Shown: piece after piece, positions 25,524-35,068 of the stretch | Layout: the number at the start of each line of letters is the position of its first letter | Numbering within the stretch: the stretch's first letter is position 1 | Assembly: GCF_000024005.1 (NCBI RefSeq) | Contig: NC_013132.1 | Location: forward strand, 8,488,001-8,552,000 | DNA: 64,000 bases | Source: Chitinophaga pinensis DSM 2588 | GTDB taxonomy: Bacteria; Bacteroidota; Bacteroidia; Chitinophagales; Chitinophagaceae | Reading direction: 5' to 3' | The notes under the pieces: model-generated | Seen by the model: the letters and a program-made list of their open reading frames with translations, nothing else | Told to the model about the DNA's origin: nothing | Database searches by the model: none | Made by a program: the position numbers and the translations under genes

Positions 25524-27440
25524 ATGCAAACCATCATAAAAATATTTATCAGCACAGCCTTATCTATATCTCTGCTGTCGTCCTGTAACAAATACCTGGA
25601 TGTAGTACCTGACGATGTCGCCACGCTGGAAAGTGCATTTGCTAACGCGAATGAAACCCAGGCTTATTTATTCGGATGTTATGCAACTATGCAGGCGCTT
25701 ACTGATATACGCCGTAACGCCGGCTTTACCACTTCAGGTGAGGTGATGTTCCCTTATCCATTACAAGACCAGACCACACTGGGCGGTGGCGGTGGAGACG
25801 CTGGTTTCAGCATCATGCGCGGCATACAGAACAGCGCCAATCCGCTTTTAAACTACTGGGATGGTTATAACATGGGAATTAATATGTGGCAGGCTATCCG
25901 TAAATGCAACATATTCCTGGAGAATGTACACATACCGCTTGATCTGCCAGAATTTCAACGTAAGAGATGGGCAGCAGAAGCAAAATTCCTGAAAGCCTAT
26001 TTTCACTACTGGCTGATCAGAATGTACGGACCTATTCCGATCGTAGATGTCAACTTACCGGTGAATGCTTCTATTGAAGATGTAAGAATAAAACAACAAC
26101 CGGTAGACTCCTGCTTCAATTATGTAGTACACTTACTGGATGAAGCGATTGTAGATCTTCCACCGGTGATACAGAACCTTGCTGCGGAACAGGGACGTAT
26201 CAGTTCCACGATCGCAAAAGCCGTAAAAGCAGAAGTACTGGCGACAGCTGCAAGTCCGTTGTTCAATGGTAACCGCGACTATGCCGCCATGAAGAGAAAG
26301 GACGGAACACAACTGTTTTCACAAGCTTACGACGAAAGCAAATGGCAACTGGCACTGACAGCCTGCCGGGAAGCAATTGATGCAGCTGCTGCTGCAGGCG
26401 CTAACCTTTATCAACTGAGACTGAGCGGAGGTATTGTGCATATGTCAGACGAAACACGCAGAATGCTGACAATACAGGGCGCTTTTGTAGATAGCTGGAA
26501 TCCTGAGCAGATATGGACATTGAATCCACAATTCGGCTGGCAATATATGGCGTCTCCAAGAGTCACTGCTGATGCTGCTGCGAATGTATTTGCCGTGTAT
26601 TCCAACTTCTCTGTACCTATCGGACAGTCAGAGCTCTTCTATAGCAAAAATGGTGTACCGATCAGTGAAGACAGAACCTTTGATTATAAGAACCGTTACA
26701 AACTGCAGGCTGGTGACGATTCACATGCCTACTATATCAAAAAGGGCTATACTACTGTAAAAGGCAACTTCAACCGCGAGCCACGTTATTATGCAGATGT
26801 TGCATTCGATGGTAGTGTATGGTTTGGTTCCGGTAACCTGGACGACAATAATCCGAATTATGTCAATGCGGTTAACGGATTCGCAGCACCACCCGATCAG
26901 CTGCGTTATAATGCGACCGGCTATTGGGCAAAGAAACTGGTACCTTATCAGACGACCTTCGGACAAACAAGCGTACAACAGAACTACTCCTGGCCATTTA
27001 TGCGCCTCACCGGCCTCTGGCTCTTATATGCAGAGTGTCAGAATGAAGTCAACGGACCAGGCGGCGATGCACTCCTCTGGATTGACAGGGTAAGAGAAAG
27101 AGCAGGATTAAAAGGCGTAGCAGAATCATGGTCACAGTACTCTACCAGTCCGAATAAGTACAATACCAAAGATGGATTACGTGCTATTATTCACCAGGAA
27201 AGAAGAATTGAAACCGCGTTCGAAGGCCAGGCAGGATGGGATTTACGCAGATGGAAAGAATTGCAGAATGTACTGAGTACGCCGTTGCAGGGCTGGAATG
27301 TGTTCAACAGAACAACGGAAGGTTACTATCAGCTGAGAATTGCACAACAGACTGTTTTCGGTGTAAGGAACTACCTCTATCCTATTCAGGACTACGATCT
27401 GCTCACGAATCCGAACCTGGTACAGACCCTTTACTGGTAA
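25524..27440 (+). CDS. SusD/RagB surface glycan-binding lipoprotein of the fucoside PUL
   Basis: A 638-residue lipoprotein that works as the lid of the SusC channel. The lipobox is LLSSC (about residue 21), followed by NKYLDVVPDD, a standard SusD opening. The TPR region shows KRWAAEAKFLKAYFHYWLI and MYGPIPIVD, and the family end motif is present in ERRIETAFEGQAGWDLRRWKEL. The ATG at 25524 is chosen over a TTG two codons earlier. It sits between SusC and two discoidin-like lipoproteins, which should add further surface glycan binding. Confidence 0.94.
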   Translation: MQTIIKIFISTALSISLLSSCNKYLDVVPDDVATLESAFANANETQAYLFGCYATMQALTDIRRNAGFTTSGEVMFPYPLQDQTTLGGGGGDAGFSIMRGIQNSANPLLNYWDGYNMGINMWQAIRKCNIFLENVHIPLDLPEFQRKRWAAEAKFLKAYFHYWLIRMYGPIPIVDVNLPVNASIEDVRIKQQPVDSCFNYVVHLLDEAIVDLPPVIQNLAAEQGRISSTIAKAVKAEVLATAASPLFNGNRDYAAMKRKDGTQLFSQAYDESKWQLALTACREAIDAAAAAGANLYQLRLSGGIVHMSDETRRMLTIQGAFVDSWNPEQIWTLNPQFGWQYMASPRVTADAAANVFAVYSNFSVPIGQSELFYSKNGVPISEDRTFDYKNRYKLQAGDDSHAYYIKKGYTTVKGNFNREPRYYADVAFDGSVWFGSGNLDDNNPNYVNAVNGFAAPPDQLRYNATGYWAKKLVPYQTTFGQTSVQQNYSWPFMRLTGLWLLYAECQNEVNGPGGDALLWIDRVRERAGLKGVAESWSQYSTSPNKYNTKDGLRAIIHQERRIETAFEGQAGWDLRRWKELQNVLSTPLQGWNVFNRTTEGYYQLRIAQQTVFGVRNYLYPIQDYDLLTNPNLVQTLYW

Positions 27441-27476
27441 AGCGTCGCATCTATTGATCAACACAACATTCACGGT

Positions 27477-28736
27477 ATGAAATTTAAAATGCGTCATATA
27501 CAACAGCTGCTGCTGTTATTCTTTATATCAGGCTTACTGCCTTTCTCCTGTAAGGAGATTGACGGTTACAACGAAATCGTATCTACTGACATGACCAAAC
27601 CGGATCCTGTCAAAGATGTAAAAGTGGTGAACTTTAACGGAGGCGCCTATATCACCTATACGCTGCCTAAATCATCCAATATCCTGTATGTACAGGCCAC
27701 ATACAAGATCAATGATAAGGTGAGCAGGGAAACCAAATCCTCTTATTATTCTGACAGTGTCACCGTCAGCGGTTTTGCAAAGAGTCAGGACTATGATGTG
27801 GAATTACGCGTAGTAAGCCGGGCACAGGTATCTTCTGAACCGGTGAATGTAAAAGTACATCCGGATACGCCACCTTATCTGCTGTCACGTCCTACGGTAA
27901 CCATGCGCCAGGATTTCGGCGGCGTACAGATAGACGCGATCAACATGGCAAAAGCCAATCTGGGCATCATTGTTATTGCACCTGATCAGACCAACAAGTA
28001 TCAGATTATCGCGCAGAACTATACGGATAAAGATACCATCTCGTTCAGTCTGCACGGTTATGATACCATTCCACAGAAGTTCGGCGTATATGTAACGGAC
28101 CAGTGGGGTAACATCTCCGACACATTGCTGTCTACTATTACGCCTGTTTACGAGGCACAAATGGATAAATCACAGTTCCGTAGCTATCAGCTGGGAACAG
28201 ATGCCAGAACCGGCTTCGGATGGTCAATAGAAAACCTCTGGAATAACAATACAGGCTCTCCGGGTTATCATACCGAACAACCGATACAACCGCTGGTATG
28301 GCCGGCAGTGATCACATTTGACATGGGTAGAGCTGCAAGGCTGAGCCGGTATACGATCTGGAACAGGGGTATTGATGGAAGTGGAACCTGGTTATGGCAG
28401 GCCGGTGCGCCAAGAACATGGGTATTGTGGGGACGTGAGGATAGTCCGGTAGATGAAACAATGCCGGATGAAAATCACCTTCCGCCGGTAGGTGGTATGA
28501 CGCCAAAAGGATGGATCAACATGGGTTTCTTTACAGCACCTGACAAACCATCCGGCTTACCGAATCCACAGTACAACAATACCGATCTCCTGTTCTGGAA
28601 CGCAGGTTTTAGTTACAACTTTTCCCTGAATCTGCCGAAAGTGAGGTACATGCGTTTTGAATGTGTTTCCAATATGGCGCAGACCAACAACTTCTTTAAC
28701 GTTACCGAACTGTCATTCTGGGGCGATCCGAGATAA
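27477..28736 (+). CDS. Surface lipoprotein with DUF4959, DUF5126 and DUF5000 domains
   Basis: A 419-residue lipoprotein with a lipobox ending in PFSC (about residue 25). The domain order fits the known DUF4959 - DUF5126 - DUF5000 proteins: a fibronectin-like N-terminal module (about 38-125, with PDPVKDVKVVN), a middle beta module (about 130-220), and a C-terminal discoidin-like DUF5000 module (about 240-419) rich in Trp and ending in NVTELSFWG. Such proteins accompany SusCD pairs as surface glycan-binding proteins. The next gene has the same type of C-terminus, so the two look like paralogues that bind different parts of one glycan. Confidence 0.85.
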   Translation: MKFKMRHIQQLLLLFFISGLLPFSCKEIDGYNEIVSTDMTKPDPVKDVKVVNFNGGAYITYTLPKSSNILYVQATYKINDKVSRETKSSYYSDSVTVSGFAKSQDYDVELRVVSRAQVSSEPVNVKVHPDTPPYLLSRPTVTMRQDFGGVQIDAINMAKANLGIIVIAPDQTNKYQIIAQNYTDKDTISFSLHGYDTIPQKFGVYVTDQWGNISDTLLSTITPVYEAQMDKSQFRSYQLGTDARTGFGWSIENLWNNNTGSPGYHTEQPIQPLVWPAVITFDMGRAARLSRYTIWNRGIDGSGTWLWQAGAPRTWVLWGREDSPVDETMPDENHLPPVGGMTPKGWINMGFFTAPDKPSGLPNPQYNNTDLLFWNAGFSYNFSLNLPKVRYMRFECVSNMAQTNNFFNVTELSFWGDPR

Positions 28737-28754
28737 CATTCAAAAAAGCAAACA

Positions 28755-29975
28755 ATGAAACGATATAAAATAGCTAACATATGTCTGCTGGGCGGTTTAC
28801 TCACCGTACTCGGGTGCAGCAAGAAACCTACGGACTACCGTGAATTCCTGAACGGGGAAGAATTAGTGTATCCAGGTAAAGTAACCAATCCACAGGCCAT
28901 GCCTGGTAATGGAAGAATACAGCTGGTATGGCAGCCAAGTCCTGATCAGAGCATTGTACAATACAGGGTTTTCTGGAACAATGGCGCCGACTCACTCACT
29001 ATTCCGGCATCTACACACAACACAACAGACACGGTAAAATGTACGATCCCCGGCTTGTCGGAATATGTATATTCTTTTACGGTCTATTCGTATGATGCAA
29101 AAGGCAATCGTTCTGTAGCAACAGAGATCAGCAATGCAAGGGTGTATGGCTCGGTATATACGGCAACACTCAACAACAGGCTGACAGATGCAGACAATCC
29201 TTTCACGGTGAATGAAGACAATTCAGTAACACTGCGCTTCGTTACACCTGATACGATCAACATTAACACCACACTGAAGTATACGAATCAGAGCAACCAG
29301 GAAGTCAGTAAATCACTGGCCCCTGCCGAAAGTATGCTCACACTGACCGACTATAAATTTGGTACACCTGTTCTGTATCAATCTTCCTATATTCCTGTGA
29401 CAAACGCCCTGGATACATTCTACACACTGCGTGCTGACACCTTCCCGACTATATTCCGGCTGGTACAATGCGACAAGAGCCTGTTCCGGGAACGTGATAT
29501 GTGGGGAGATATGGGTATCTACCAGTCAGATACCAGGGTCAGCAAACTGTGGGACGGCTCTGTTGGTCCGCAGGGATATCCGAATATCTTCCATGCGGAT
29601 GGCAACGGATCGCTGCCAAGAACACTCAGCTTTGATATGGGAAAAGTCTATAACAACCTGGGGGTGATCGAAGAAACAGGAAGAGATTGCTGTAACAATC
29701 CGGATCAATTCGAAGTATGGGGTATTGCAGATATCGACAATGCGATTCCTGAAATGAATCCGAATGAATCAGGATGGAAAGATGCCATGATGAATAAAGG
29801 ATGGACACTGTTGAAGGAAGTCATCAGAACAGACAACGGCAACAACGCCTACAAAACAAACCTGGTTGACAATCCTCCGCCGATACGTTATATCCGTATC
29901 AGGTTCCTCCATAACGCGAACGGAGAGACAAGTTATGTGAACCTGTCGGAAATTACCTTCTGGAACAAAGAATAA
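28755..29975 (+). CDS. Surface lipoprotein with DUF4998 and discoidin-like C-terminal domain
   Basis: A 406-residue lipoprotein with lipobox VLGC (about residue 21) and a KKPTDYREFLNGEELVYPGK segment marking the DUF4998 family. After fibronectin-like strands (about 40-135), the C-terminal 190 residues (WGDMGIYQ, LWDGSVG, LSFDMGK, RYIRIRFL, ending NLSEITFW) form a discoidin/F5-8-type sandwich. It lies 18 bases after the DUF5000 gene and 13 bases before the GH95 gene. Its role is probably carbohydrate binding at the surface. Confidence 0.8.
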   Translation: MKRYKIANICLLGGLLTVLGCSKKPTDYREFLNGEELVYPGKVTNPQAMPGNGRIQLVWQPSPDQSIVQYRVFWNNGADSLTIPASTHNTTDTVKCTIPGLSEYVYSFTVYSYDAKGNRSVATEISNARVYGSVYTATLNNRLTDADNPFTVNEDNSVTLRFVTPDTININTTLKYTNQSNQEVSKSLAPAESMLTLTDYKFGTPVLYQSSYIPVTNALDTFYTLRADTFPTIFRLVQCDKSLFRERDMWGDMGIYQSDTRVSKLWDGSVGPQGYPNIFHADGNGSLPRTLSFDMGKVYNNLGVIEETGRDCCNNPDQFEVWGIADIDNAIPEMNPNESGWKDAMMNKGWTLLKEVIRTDNGNNAYKTNLVDNPPPIRYIRIRFLHNANGETSYVNLSEITFWNKE

Positions 29976-29988
29976 GCACGATAAACTG

Positions 29989-32325
29989 ATGAAGATCTTA
30001 AAGAAACACGTTATTACCGCTATTGTCATGATGATGCCTGCTGCCCTCTGTAAAGCGCAGCAAAATCCGCTAACACTGAAATATGACAAGCCGGCGGCAG
30101 TCTGGGAAGAAACATTACCCCTTGGAAATGGACGACTGGGCATGATGCCGGATGGTGGCATTCAGACAGAAAAAGTTGTACTGAACGACATCACCTTATG
30201 GTCAGGGGCTCCACAGAACGCCAATAATTACGAAGCCTACAAGCAGCTGCCGAAGATACAGGAATTGCTGAAAGAAGGCCGTAATGACGAGGCACAGTCG
30301 CTGATGGACAAAGACTTTATCTGTACCGGTAAAGGCTCAGGAGACGTCCCTTTTGGCTGTTACCAGACATTGGGAGAACTACAGATACAGTTTGCCTATG
30401 ACAAGGCCGACAAAGTGGAGCCAACTGCCTATGAAAGGAAATTATCCCTGCAACAGGCAATTGCTTCCTGTAGTTATAAAGTAAATAACGTGACCTATAA
30501 CAGAGAGTACTTCACCAGTTTTGGAGATGACTTGTCTTTTATCCGGCTCACAGCCAGTCAGGCTGGTAAGCTGAACCTGCGTATCACTATGAGTCGTCCG
30601 GAAAAAGCAGCCACCCGCACTGAAAATGGCGAACTGCTGTTGTACGGGCAGCTGGACAGTGGTAACGATACAAAAGGTATGCAATACCAGGCAAACGTAA
30701 AAGCACAGTTGAAAGGTGGAACGATCACTACGGAAGAACATGCACTGGTGATCAAAAATGCGACAGAAGTGATACTGTATGTCGCAGCCGGTACTGATTT
30801 TCATAAAAATGATTTCAAAAAGCAGATCAGCACCGTGCTGGCGACTGCTGTAAAAAAACCTTATGAAGCTCAGAAACAGGCGCATATGCGTAATTACACG
30901 AAACTCTTTAACAGGGTACAGGTTGATCTTGGTAAAGGAACGGCAGGTACGCTGACAACTGATAAAAGATTAGCCGCATTTTATAACAATGCGGCTGCCG
31001 ACAATGAGTTACCGGTACTGTTTTATCAGTTTGGCCGCTACCTCACTATCTGCAGCACCAGGAAAGGATTATTACCGCCGAATTTACAAGGCTTATGGGC
31101 GAACCAGGTACACACTCCCTGGAACGGTGATTACCACCTGGACGTCAATGTACAGATGAATCACTGGCCGGTGGAAGTATCCAACCTCTCTGAACTGAAC
31201 CTGCCCCTGGCAGACCTCGTAAAAGGACTGGTAGCACCAGGTCAGCGTACTGCAAAAGCGTATTACAATGCACCAGGATGGGTAGCCCATGTTATTACGA
31301 ATGTATGGGGCTTTACCGAACCGGGAGAAAGCGCTTCCTGGGGTGCTACTAAGTCTGGCTCCGGCTGGCTGTGTAATAACCTTTGGGAACACTACGCCTT
31401 CACCAACGATAAAAAATACCTGGCGGATATCTACCCGGTACTGAAAGGATCTGCAGAATTTTATAACAGTCTGCTGATAAAAGACGAAAAAACCGGCTGG
31501 CTGGTGATGTCGCCTTCTTCTTCTCCCGAAAATGCATTTTACCTGCCAAACGGTAAACATGCCAGTATCTGTATCGGCGCTACTATTGACAACCAGATCG
31601 TACGTGACCTGTTCAACAATATTATCACCGCCTCTACTGAACTGGGTATCGACGCTGACTTCAAAAAAGAACTGCAACAAAAGGTAGCCCTGCTGCCTCC
31701 TCCAGGTGTAATCGCGCCGGATGGCAGGATCATGGAATGGCTGGAAGATTATAAAGAAACTGAGCCACAACACAGACATATTTCACACCTCTGGGGATTG
31801 TACCCTGCTTCTCTGATCACCGCAGAAAACACGCCTGATCTGGCAGCAGCAGCAAAAAAAACACTGGAAGTAAGAGGAGATGACGGACCAAGCTGGACGA
31901 TCGCTTATAAACTCCTGTTCTGGGCAAGATTACAGGATGGTAACCGCTCTTTCAAACTGCTGAAGGAACTGCTTAAACCAACTGCCAGAACGGATATCAA
32001 CTATGGTGCAGGTGGTGGTGTATACCAGAATATGTTATCTGCCGGTCCGCCGTTCCAGATAGATGGTAACTTCGGCGCAACAGCTGGTATCGCAGAAATG
32101 CTGATACAAAGTCATGCAGGATTTATCAACATCCTGCCTTCCATTCCTGACCAGTGGAAAGCAACAGGATCTGTAAAAGGATTAAAAGCCAGGGGCAACT
32201 TTACAGTAGACTTTGCATGGAAAGATGGTAAGGTAACGTCTTACCGTATCCTTTCTCCTACTCCACGCAAGGTGAAAGTAAAAGTCAATGGCGCTATAAA
32301 AGAAATCACAGCCAGCAAAGGCTGA
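29989..32325 (+). CDS. Glycoside hydrolase family 95 enzyme (alpha-L-fucosidase or alpha-L-galactosidase)
   Basis: A secreted 778-residue inverting enzyme with a signal peptide cut after CKAQQ. The N-terminal sandwich begins with the family mark WEETLPLGNGRLGMM (about 37-51). The (alpha/alpha)6 barrel holds DVNVQMNHWP (residues 385-394), the probable general acid Glu514 in SSSPENAF, and Asp692 in FQIDGNFG. In Bifidobacterium AfcA two Asn act with the Asp (NxN, from memory). Here the first of these reads Asp385, which may shift specificity. It is the only glycosidase in this operon and should cut terminal alpha-1,2-fucose (or L-galactose) from the imported or surface-bound glycan. Confidence 0.88.
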   Translation: MKILKKHVITAIVMMMPAALCKAQQNPLTLKYDKPAAVWEETLPLGNGRLGMMPDGGIQTEKVVLNDITLWSGAPQNANNYEAYKQLPKIQELLKEGRNDEAQSLMDKDFICTGKGSGDVPFGCYQTLGELQIQFAYDKADKVEPTAYERKLSLQQAIASCSYKVNNVTYNREYFTSFGDDLSFIRLTASQAGKLNLRITMSRPEKAATRTENGELLLYGQLDSGNDTKGMQYQANVKAQLKGGTITTEEHALVIKNATEVILYVAAGTDFHKNDFKKQISTVLATAVKKPYEAQKQAHMRNYTKLFNRVQVDLGKGTAGTLTTDKRLAAFYNNAAADNELPVLFYQFGRYLTICSTRKGLLPPNLQGLWANQVHTPWNGDYHLDVNVQMNHWPVEVSNLSELNLPLADLVKGLVAPGQRTAKAYYNAPGWVAHVITNVWGFTEPGESASWGATKSGSGWLCNNLWEHYAFTNDKKYLADIYPVLKGSAEFYNSLLIKDEKTGWLVMSPSSSPENAFYLPNGKHASICIGATIDNQIVRDLFNNIITASTELGIDADFKKELQQKVALLPPPGVIAPDGRIMEWLEDYKETEPQHRHISHLWGLYPASLITAENTPDLAAAAKKTLEVRGDDGPSWTIAYKLLFWARLQDGNRSFKLLKELLKPTARTDINYGAGGGVYQNMLSAGPPFQIDGNFGATAGIAEMLIQSHAGFINILPSIPDQWKATGSVKGLKARGNFTVDFAWKDGKVTSYRILSPTPRKVKVKVNGAIKEITASKG

Positions 32326-32351
32326 TCATATCCGATACCCTCATTCATTAT

Positions 32352-33143
32352 ATGCAACTCCTGACCGGTAAAATAATCTTACTGACGGGCGGCTCCTCCG
32401 GCATCGGATTCGAGTGTGCCCTGAAATATGCCGAAGCAGGCGCCATCGTTGTGATCATATCCAACGATGCGCCTGCTCTCGCATCAACTGTCAATATATT
32501 AGGTCATCCACATCATGCCATCTTCGCAGACATTTCACAATCAGCAGACGTGGAAGCAGCCATCCATGAAACATTGACGAAGTATGGCAGAATAGACGTT
32601 ATCCACAATAACGCCGGCATTGCCCATCCTTCCACTCCCTTACACGAAACCAGTGAAGCAGAATGGGACCAGGTGATGAACACCAATCTGAAAAGCATCT
32701 ATCTGACCACACGATATGGCATTACAGCCCTGAAAGAAAGCAGGGGCTGTATTATTAATACCAGTAGTCTGGTAGCGGAAATCGGGCAGGAAAATCATGC
32801 TGCGTACACAGCTAGTAAAGGTGCGGTCAACACGCTCACCAAATCCATGGCACTCGACTATGCGCCTTTTCAGATCCGTGTCAATGCGGTAGCTCCAGCC
32901 GGTGTATGGACGCCCATGTTGAGAGAATGGGGGAAGCACCAACCTAATGCACAGGGATTTGAACAGTATATGAATGATATACATGTGCTGGGGTATTGTC
33001 CGGAGGGAGATGTTATTGCAGATGCCTGCGTGTTTCTGGCGTCGGATAAGGCACGGTTTATTACCGGACATATTCTGCATGTGAGTGGTGGCGCGGAGTT
33101 GGGGTATAGGGCGGCGATGCAGGCAGCGGATGTGACTTTGTAG
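32352..33143 (+). CDS. SDR family oxidoreductase, candidate L-fucose dehydrogenase
   Basis: A cytosolic short-chain dehydrogenase of 263 residues. Cofactor motif TGGSSGIG is at 12-19, NNAG at 86-89, and the catalytic set is Ser139, Tyr152, Lys156. The region INTSSLVAEIGQ, the segment VWTPMLREW and the ending SGGAELGYR closely recall vertebrate HSD17B14, which oxidises L-fucose. Being the last gene of a GH95 operon, an L-fucose to fuconolactone step is a sensible guess. No lactonase or dehydratase gene is adjacent, so the rest of the pathway would be elsewhere. A generic 3-oxoacyl reductase-like SDR is the alternative. Confidence 0.8.
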   Translation: MQLLTGKIILLTGGSSGIGFECALKYAEAGAIVVIISNDAPALASTVNILGHPHHAIFADISQSADVEAAIHETLTKYGRIDVIHNNAGIAHPSTPLHETSEAEWDQVMNTNLKSIYLTTRYGITALKESRGCIINTSSLVAEIGQENHAAYTASKGAVNTLTKSMALDYAPFQIRVNAVAPAGVWTPMLREWGKHQPNAQGFEQYMNDIHVLGYCPEGDVIADACVFLASDKARFITGHILHVSGGAELGYRAAMQAADVTL

Positions 33144-33352
33144 ACCCGGCGGAATGTTAATTTGGGTGGTTTGCTGAAAGCGTATTGTAAAAGCACTCTC
33201 ATTCATTGTAAGAACGGACAAGGGGAAACGATAAAACTGAAAAATAATAGCAGATGTGGTCTCCTTTGTAATGGTATTACGAGATACGAAAAGATGCCTC
33301 TTACAGCTAGTCCCTCCCTACAAAACAAATACTCTCTGTAAAACACAAAACA

Positions 33353-34258
33353 TTAAATAAACTGCACCGGTATTCCGAACTGCCTCCCAAACTTTGTAAA
33401 ATACTCCCTGTAAGGACGTGCATCACGCTTACCACCATCTGACATGGCTACATTAGACACATACATCCGTTTCACATCTCTGTTAAAAAGGATCGCAGAA
33501 TGGATCTGTGCTTCCACATAATCCAGCAGGCCAACCATATTGGCGCCAGCGATATCATTACCTGTTGCAGCTTTATATAGTGCTTTCAGGGTATTCTCCC
33601 GCATATTCAGGATAATACGATCGGGATGTGCATAATTCGCCAGTTTATCAGCAGCCTGTATATCCGTTCTGTAATTAAATGAATCCCTGTCAAGCAGTGT
33701 ACAATTCAGTTTAACATGATCTTTCAATACCATAAATGAAGCGCCGTAATCTCCCGCTGCTCCATATTTATTATTCTTGAAGTTAACAGCTGCATATCGC
33801 GGACGCATACCGGAGGCAAAAGAGGGGTTATTACCTGTCAGCTGACTACCAAACTTCTTAATTCTGTCTATGACACTTTTTTCATTGTCTTTCATTCCCA
33901 GCTTTCCTTTTGCATTTGAATAGTCAAATAAGCGCTCTTCCGCCAGTTTGCGCTCAGTCATATATCCTGGCCGTTGTGGTGTTTCAAATGCATTCAATAA
34001 CCGGATGGCAGGACTAGTGTTACTATAGAATTTATCCACAGAAAAATTAACTGTCAGGTCCGCGTCTCTGAGTTTGTTGACCATTCTCGTATATACATCT
34101 TCAGCCTGCGTAGGAGGTACTTTCAGTTCGGTTATTACACGCATAAGCCCCTGGAGGCCATCCAGTTTTGCGGTGGAGGCGATATTCTTTCCCGTCATAG
34201 AAGCTACATCTACTGCTGCCAGTCTGGCCAGTGCTTCTTCCCTTTCCTTTGGTGTCAT
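33353..34258 (-). CDS. DUF3626-like protein, possible effector or ADP-ribosyltransferase-type fold
   Basis: An orphan gene of 301 residues (start at MTPKEREEAL; ATGs at 34291 and 34312 are alternatives). No signal peptide or membrane segment. Motifs that recall DUF3626 proteins are MRPRYAAVNFKN, GAAGDYGASFMVLKDHV, and YVEAQIHSAILFNRDVKRMYVSN near the C-terminus. The conserved Arg, Tyr and Glu in these positions suggest a toxin-like transferase, but this is inference. It has wide gaps on both sides and no obvious immunity or secretion gene next to it. The family name is a recollection, not a computed match. Confidence 0.55.
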   Translation of the reverse strand: MTPKEREEALARLAAVDVASMTGKNIASTAKLDGLQGLMRVITELKVPPTQAEDVYTRMVNKLRDADLTVNFSVDKFYSNTSPAIRLLNAFETPQRPGYMTERKLAEERLFDYSNAKGKLGMKDNEKSVIDRIKKFGSQLTGNNPSFASGMRPRYAAVNFKNNKYGAAGDYGASFMVLKDHVKLNCTLLDRDSFNYRTDIQAADKLANYAHPDRIILNMRENTLKALYKAATGNDIAGANMVGLLDYVEAQIHSAILFNRDVKRMYVSNVAMSDGGKRDARPYREYFTKFGRQFGIPVQFI

Positions 34259-34590
34259 ATTGCAATCAGTTAAGACTGATACAAAAGTCATGTATTCTCG
34301 GGGGCAGGCCAATCCCCTATTCCGGGGAGGGGAGGTACCTTATATCGGGGATATGCACCCTCGTTACAGGCATAATATATGTGGAACATGCAGATATGTG
34401 GAAATGATATGAAGCGCATCTCTGTTGGTCTAAAAATTATTATAATTTTCATCAGCGCCAAAGAACAGCGGCCTTATCAATAGCAACAACTTAGGCAGTG
34501 AATGTTGCAGATAGAACAGACAATCATTGATCAGGGGTATGTAATCTTCAATAAGTATAGTTACTTGCCAATATACAATTTTCAGCAAAG
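34259..34590. other. Non-coding gap between the DUF3626-like gene and a small membrane protein gene
   Basis: About 330 bases. The left part holds the leader and a possible promoter of the DUF3626-like gene (GACTTTTG on the minus strand near 34285, one base off the TAnnTTTG pattern in its first position). The middle is GC-rich (34300-34345, runs of CCCC and GGGG that can pair) and the right part is AT-rich. No RNA gene is recognised. Confidence 0.4.
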
Positions 34591-34629
34591 AAAAAGGGGG
34601 CCGCGACGGTATATCGCGGCCCCCTTTTT
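34591..34629 (-). terminator. Perfect 16-bp hairpin terminator
   Basis: AAAAAGGGGGCCGCGA (34591-34606) and its exact reverse complement (34614-34629) enclose a 7-base loop, with A and T runs on the two sides. It lies 18 bases past the stop codon of the leftward small membrane protein gene. Confidence 0.85.
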
Positions 34630-34646
34630 ATAAAAGACTTTTCAGG

Positions 34647-34967
34647 TTATTTATTTCCTAACTGATACTTCGGCATCACCAGCAGCCTTACAATTGTATG
34701 CGCTGACAGGGATAAAACAACCACCATTCCCAGGATCAGCAACTGTTTACCGGGTGTATCAAATACGTCCAGTATAGAGGAAGTATTGGTGCCAGCGAAT
34801 AACATCGCCAGCAGGAAAACCAGTCCTCCACAGACCCAAAGGGTGAGGTGTGAATAGAAATACCGTTTCTTCTGATAACCTTTTTTTCCAAATGATGTAA
34901 ACAGTAATACAACGTGGGCAATAAAGAAAAGCAGTGCCAGAATAGCAAGGGAGTTAAAAGCAATCAT
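34647..34967 (-). CDS. Small three-helix membrane protein
   Basis: A 106-residue hydrophobic protein with three membrane segments (about 5-25, 43-62, 75-97) joined by a basic loop (GKKGYQKKRYFY). No family recognised. The strong terminator just after it and a real upstream gap support it as a gene. The cytochrome gene lies about 100 bases upstream on the same strand, so co-transcription with it is possible but not shown. Confidence 0.65.
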   Translation of the reverse strand: MIAFNSLAILALLFFIAHVVLLFTSFGKKGYQKKRYFYSHLTLWVCGGLVFLLAMLFAGTNTSSILDVFDTPGKQLLILGMVVVLSLSAHTIVRLLVMPKYQLGNK

Positions 34968-35068
34968 GGTCTTACATTTGAGTTGTGTGTTCTGTAATAG
35001 TTAATACGACAAATAGGTAGATGTATCTACTTAAAGATATTGCTTTTAACAATTCCTCCCAAACCATT

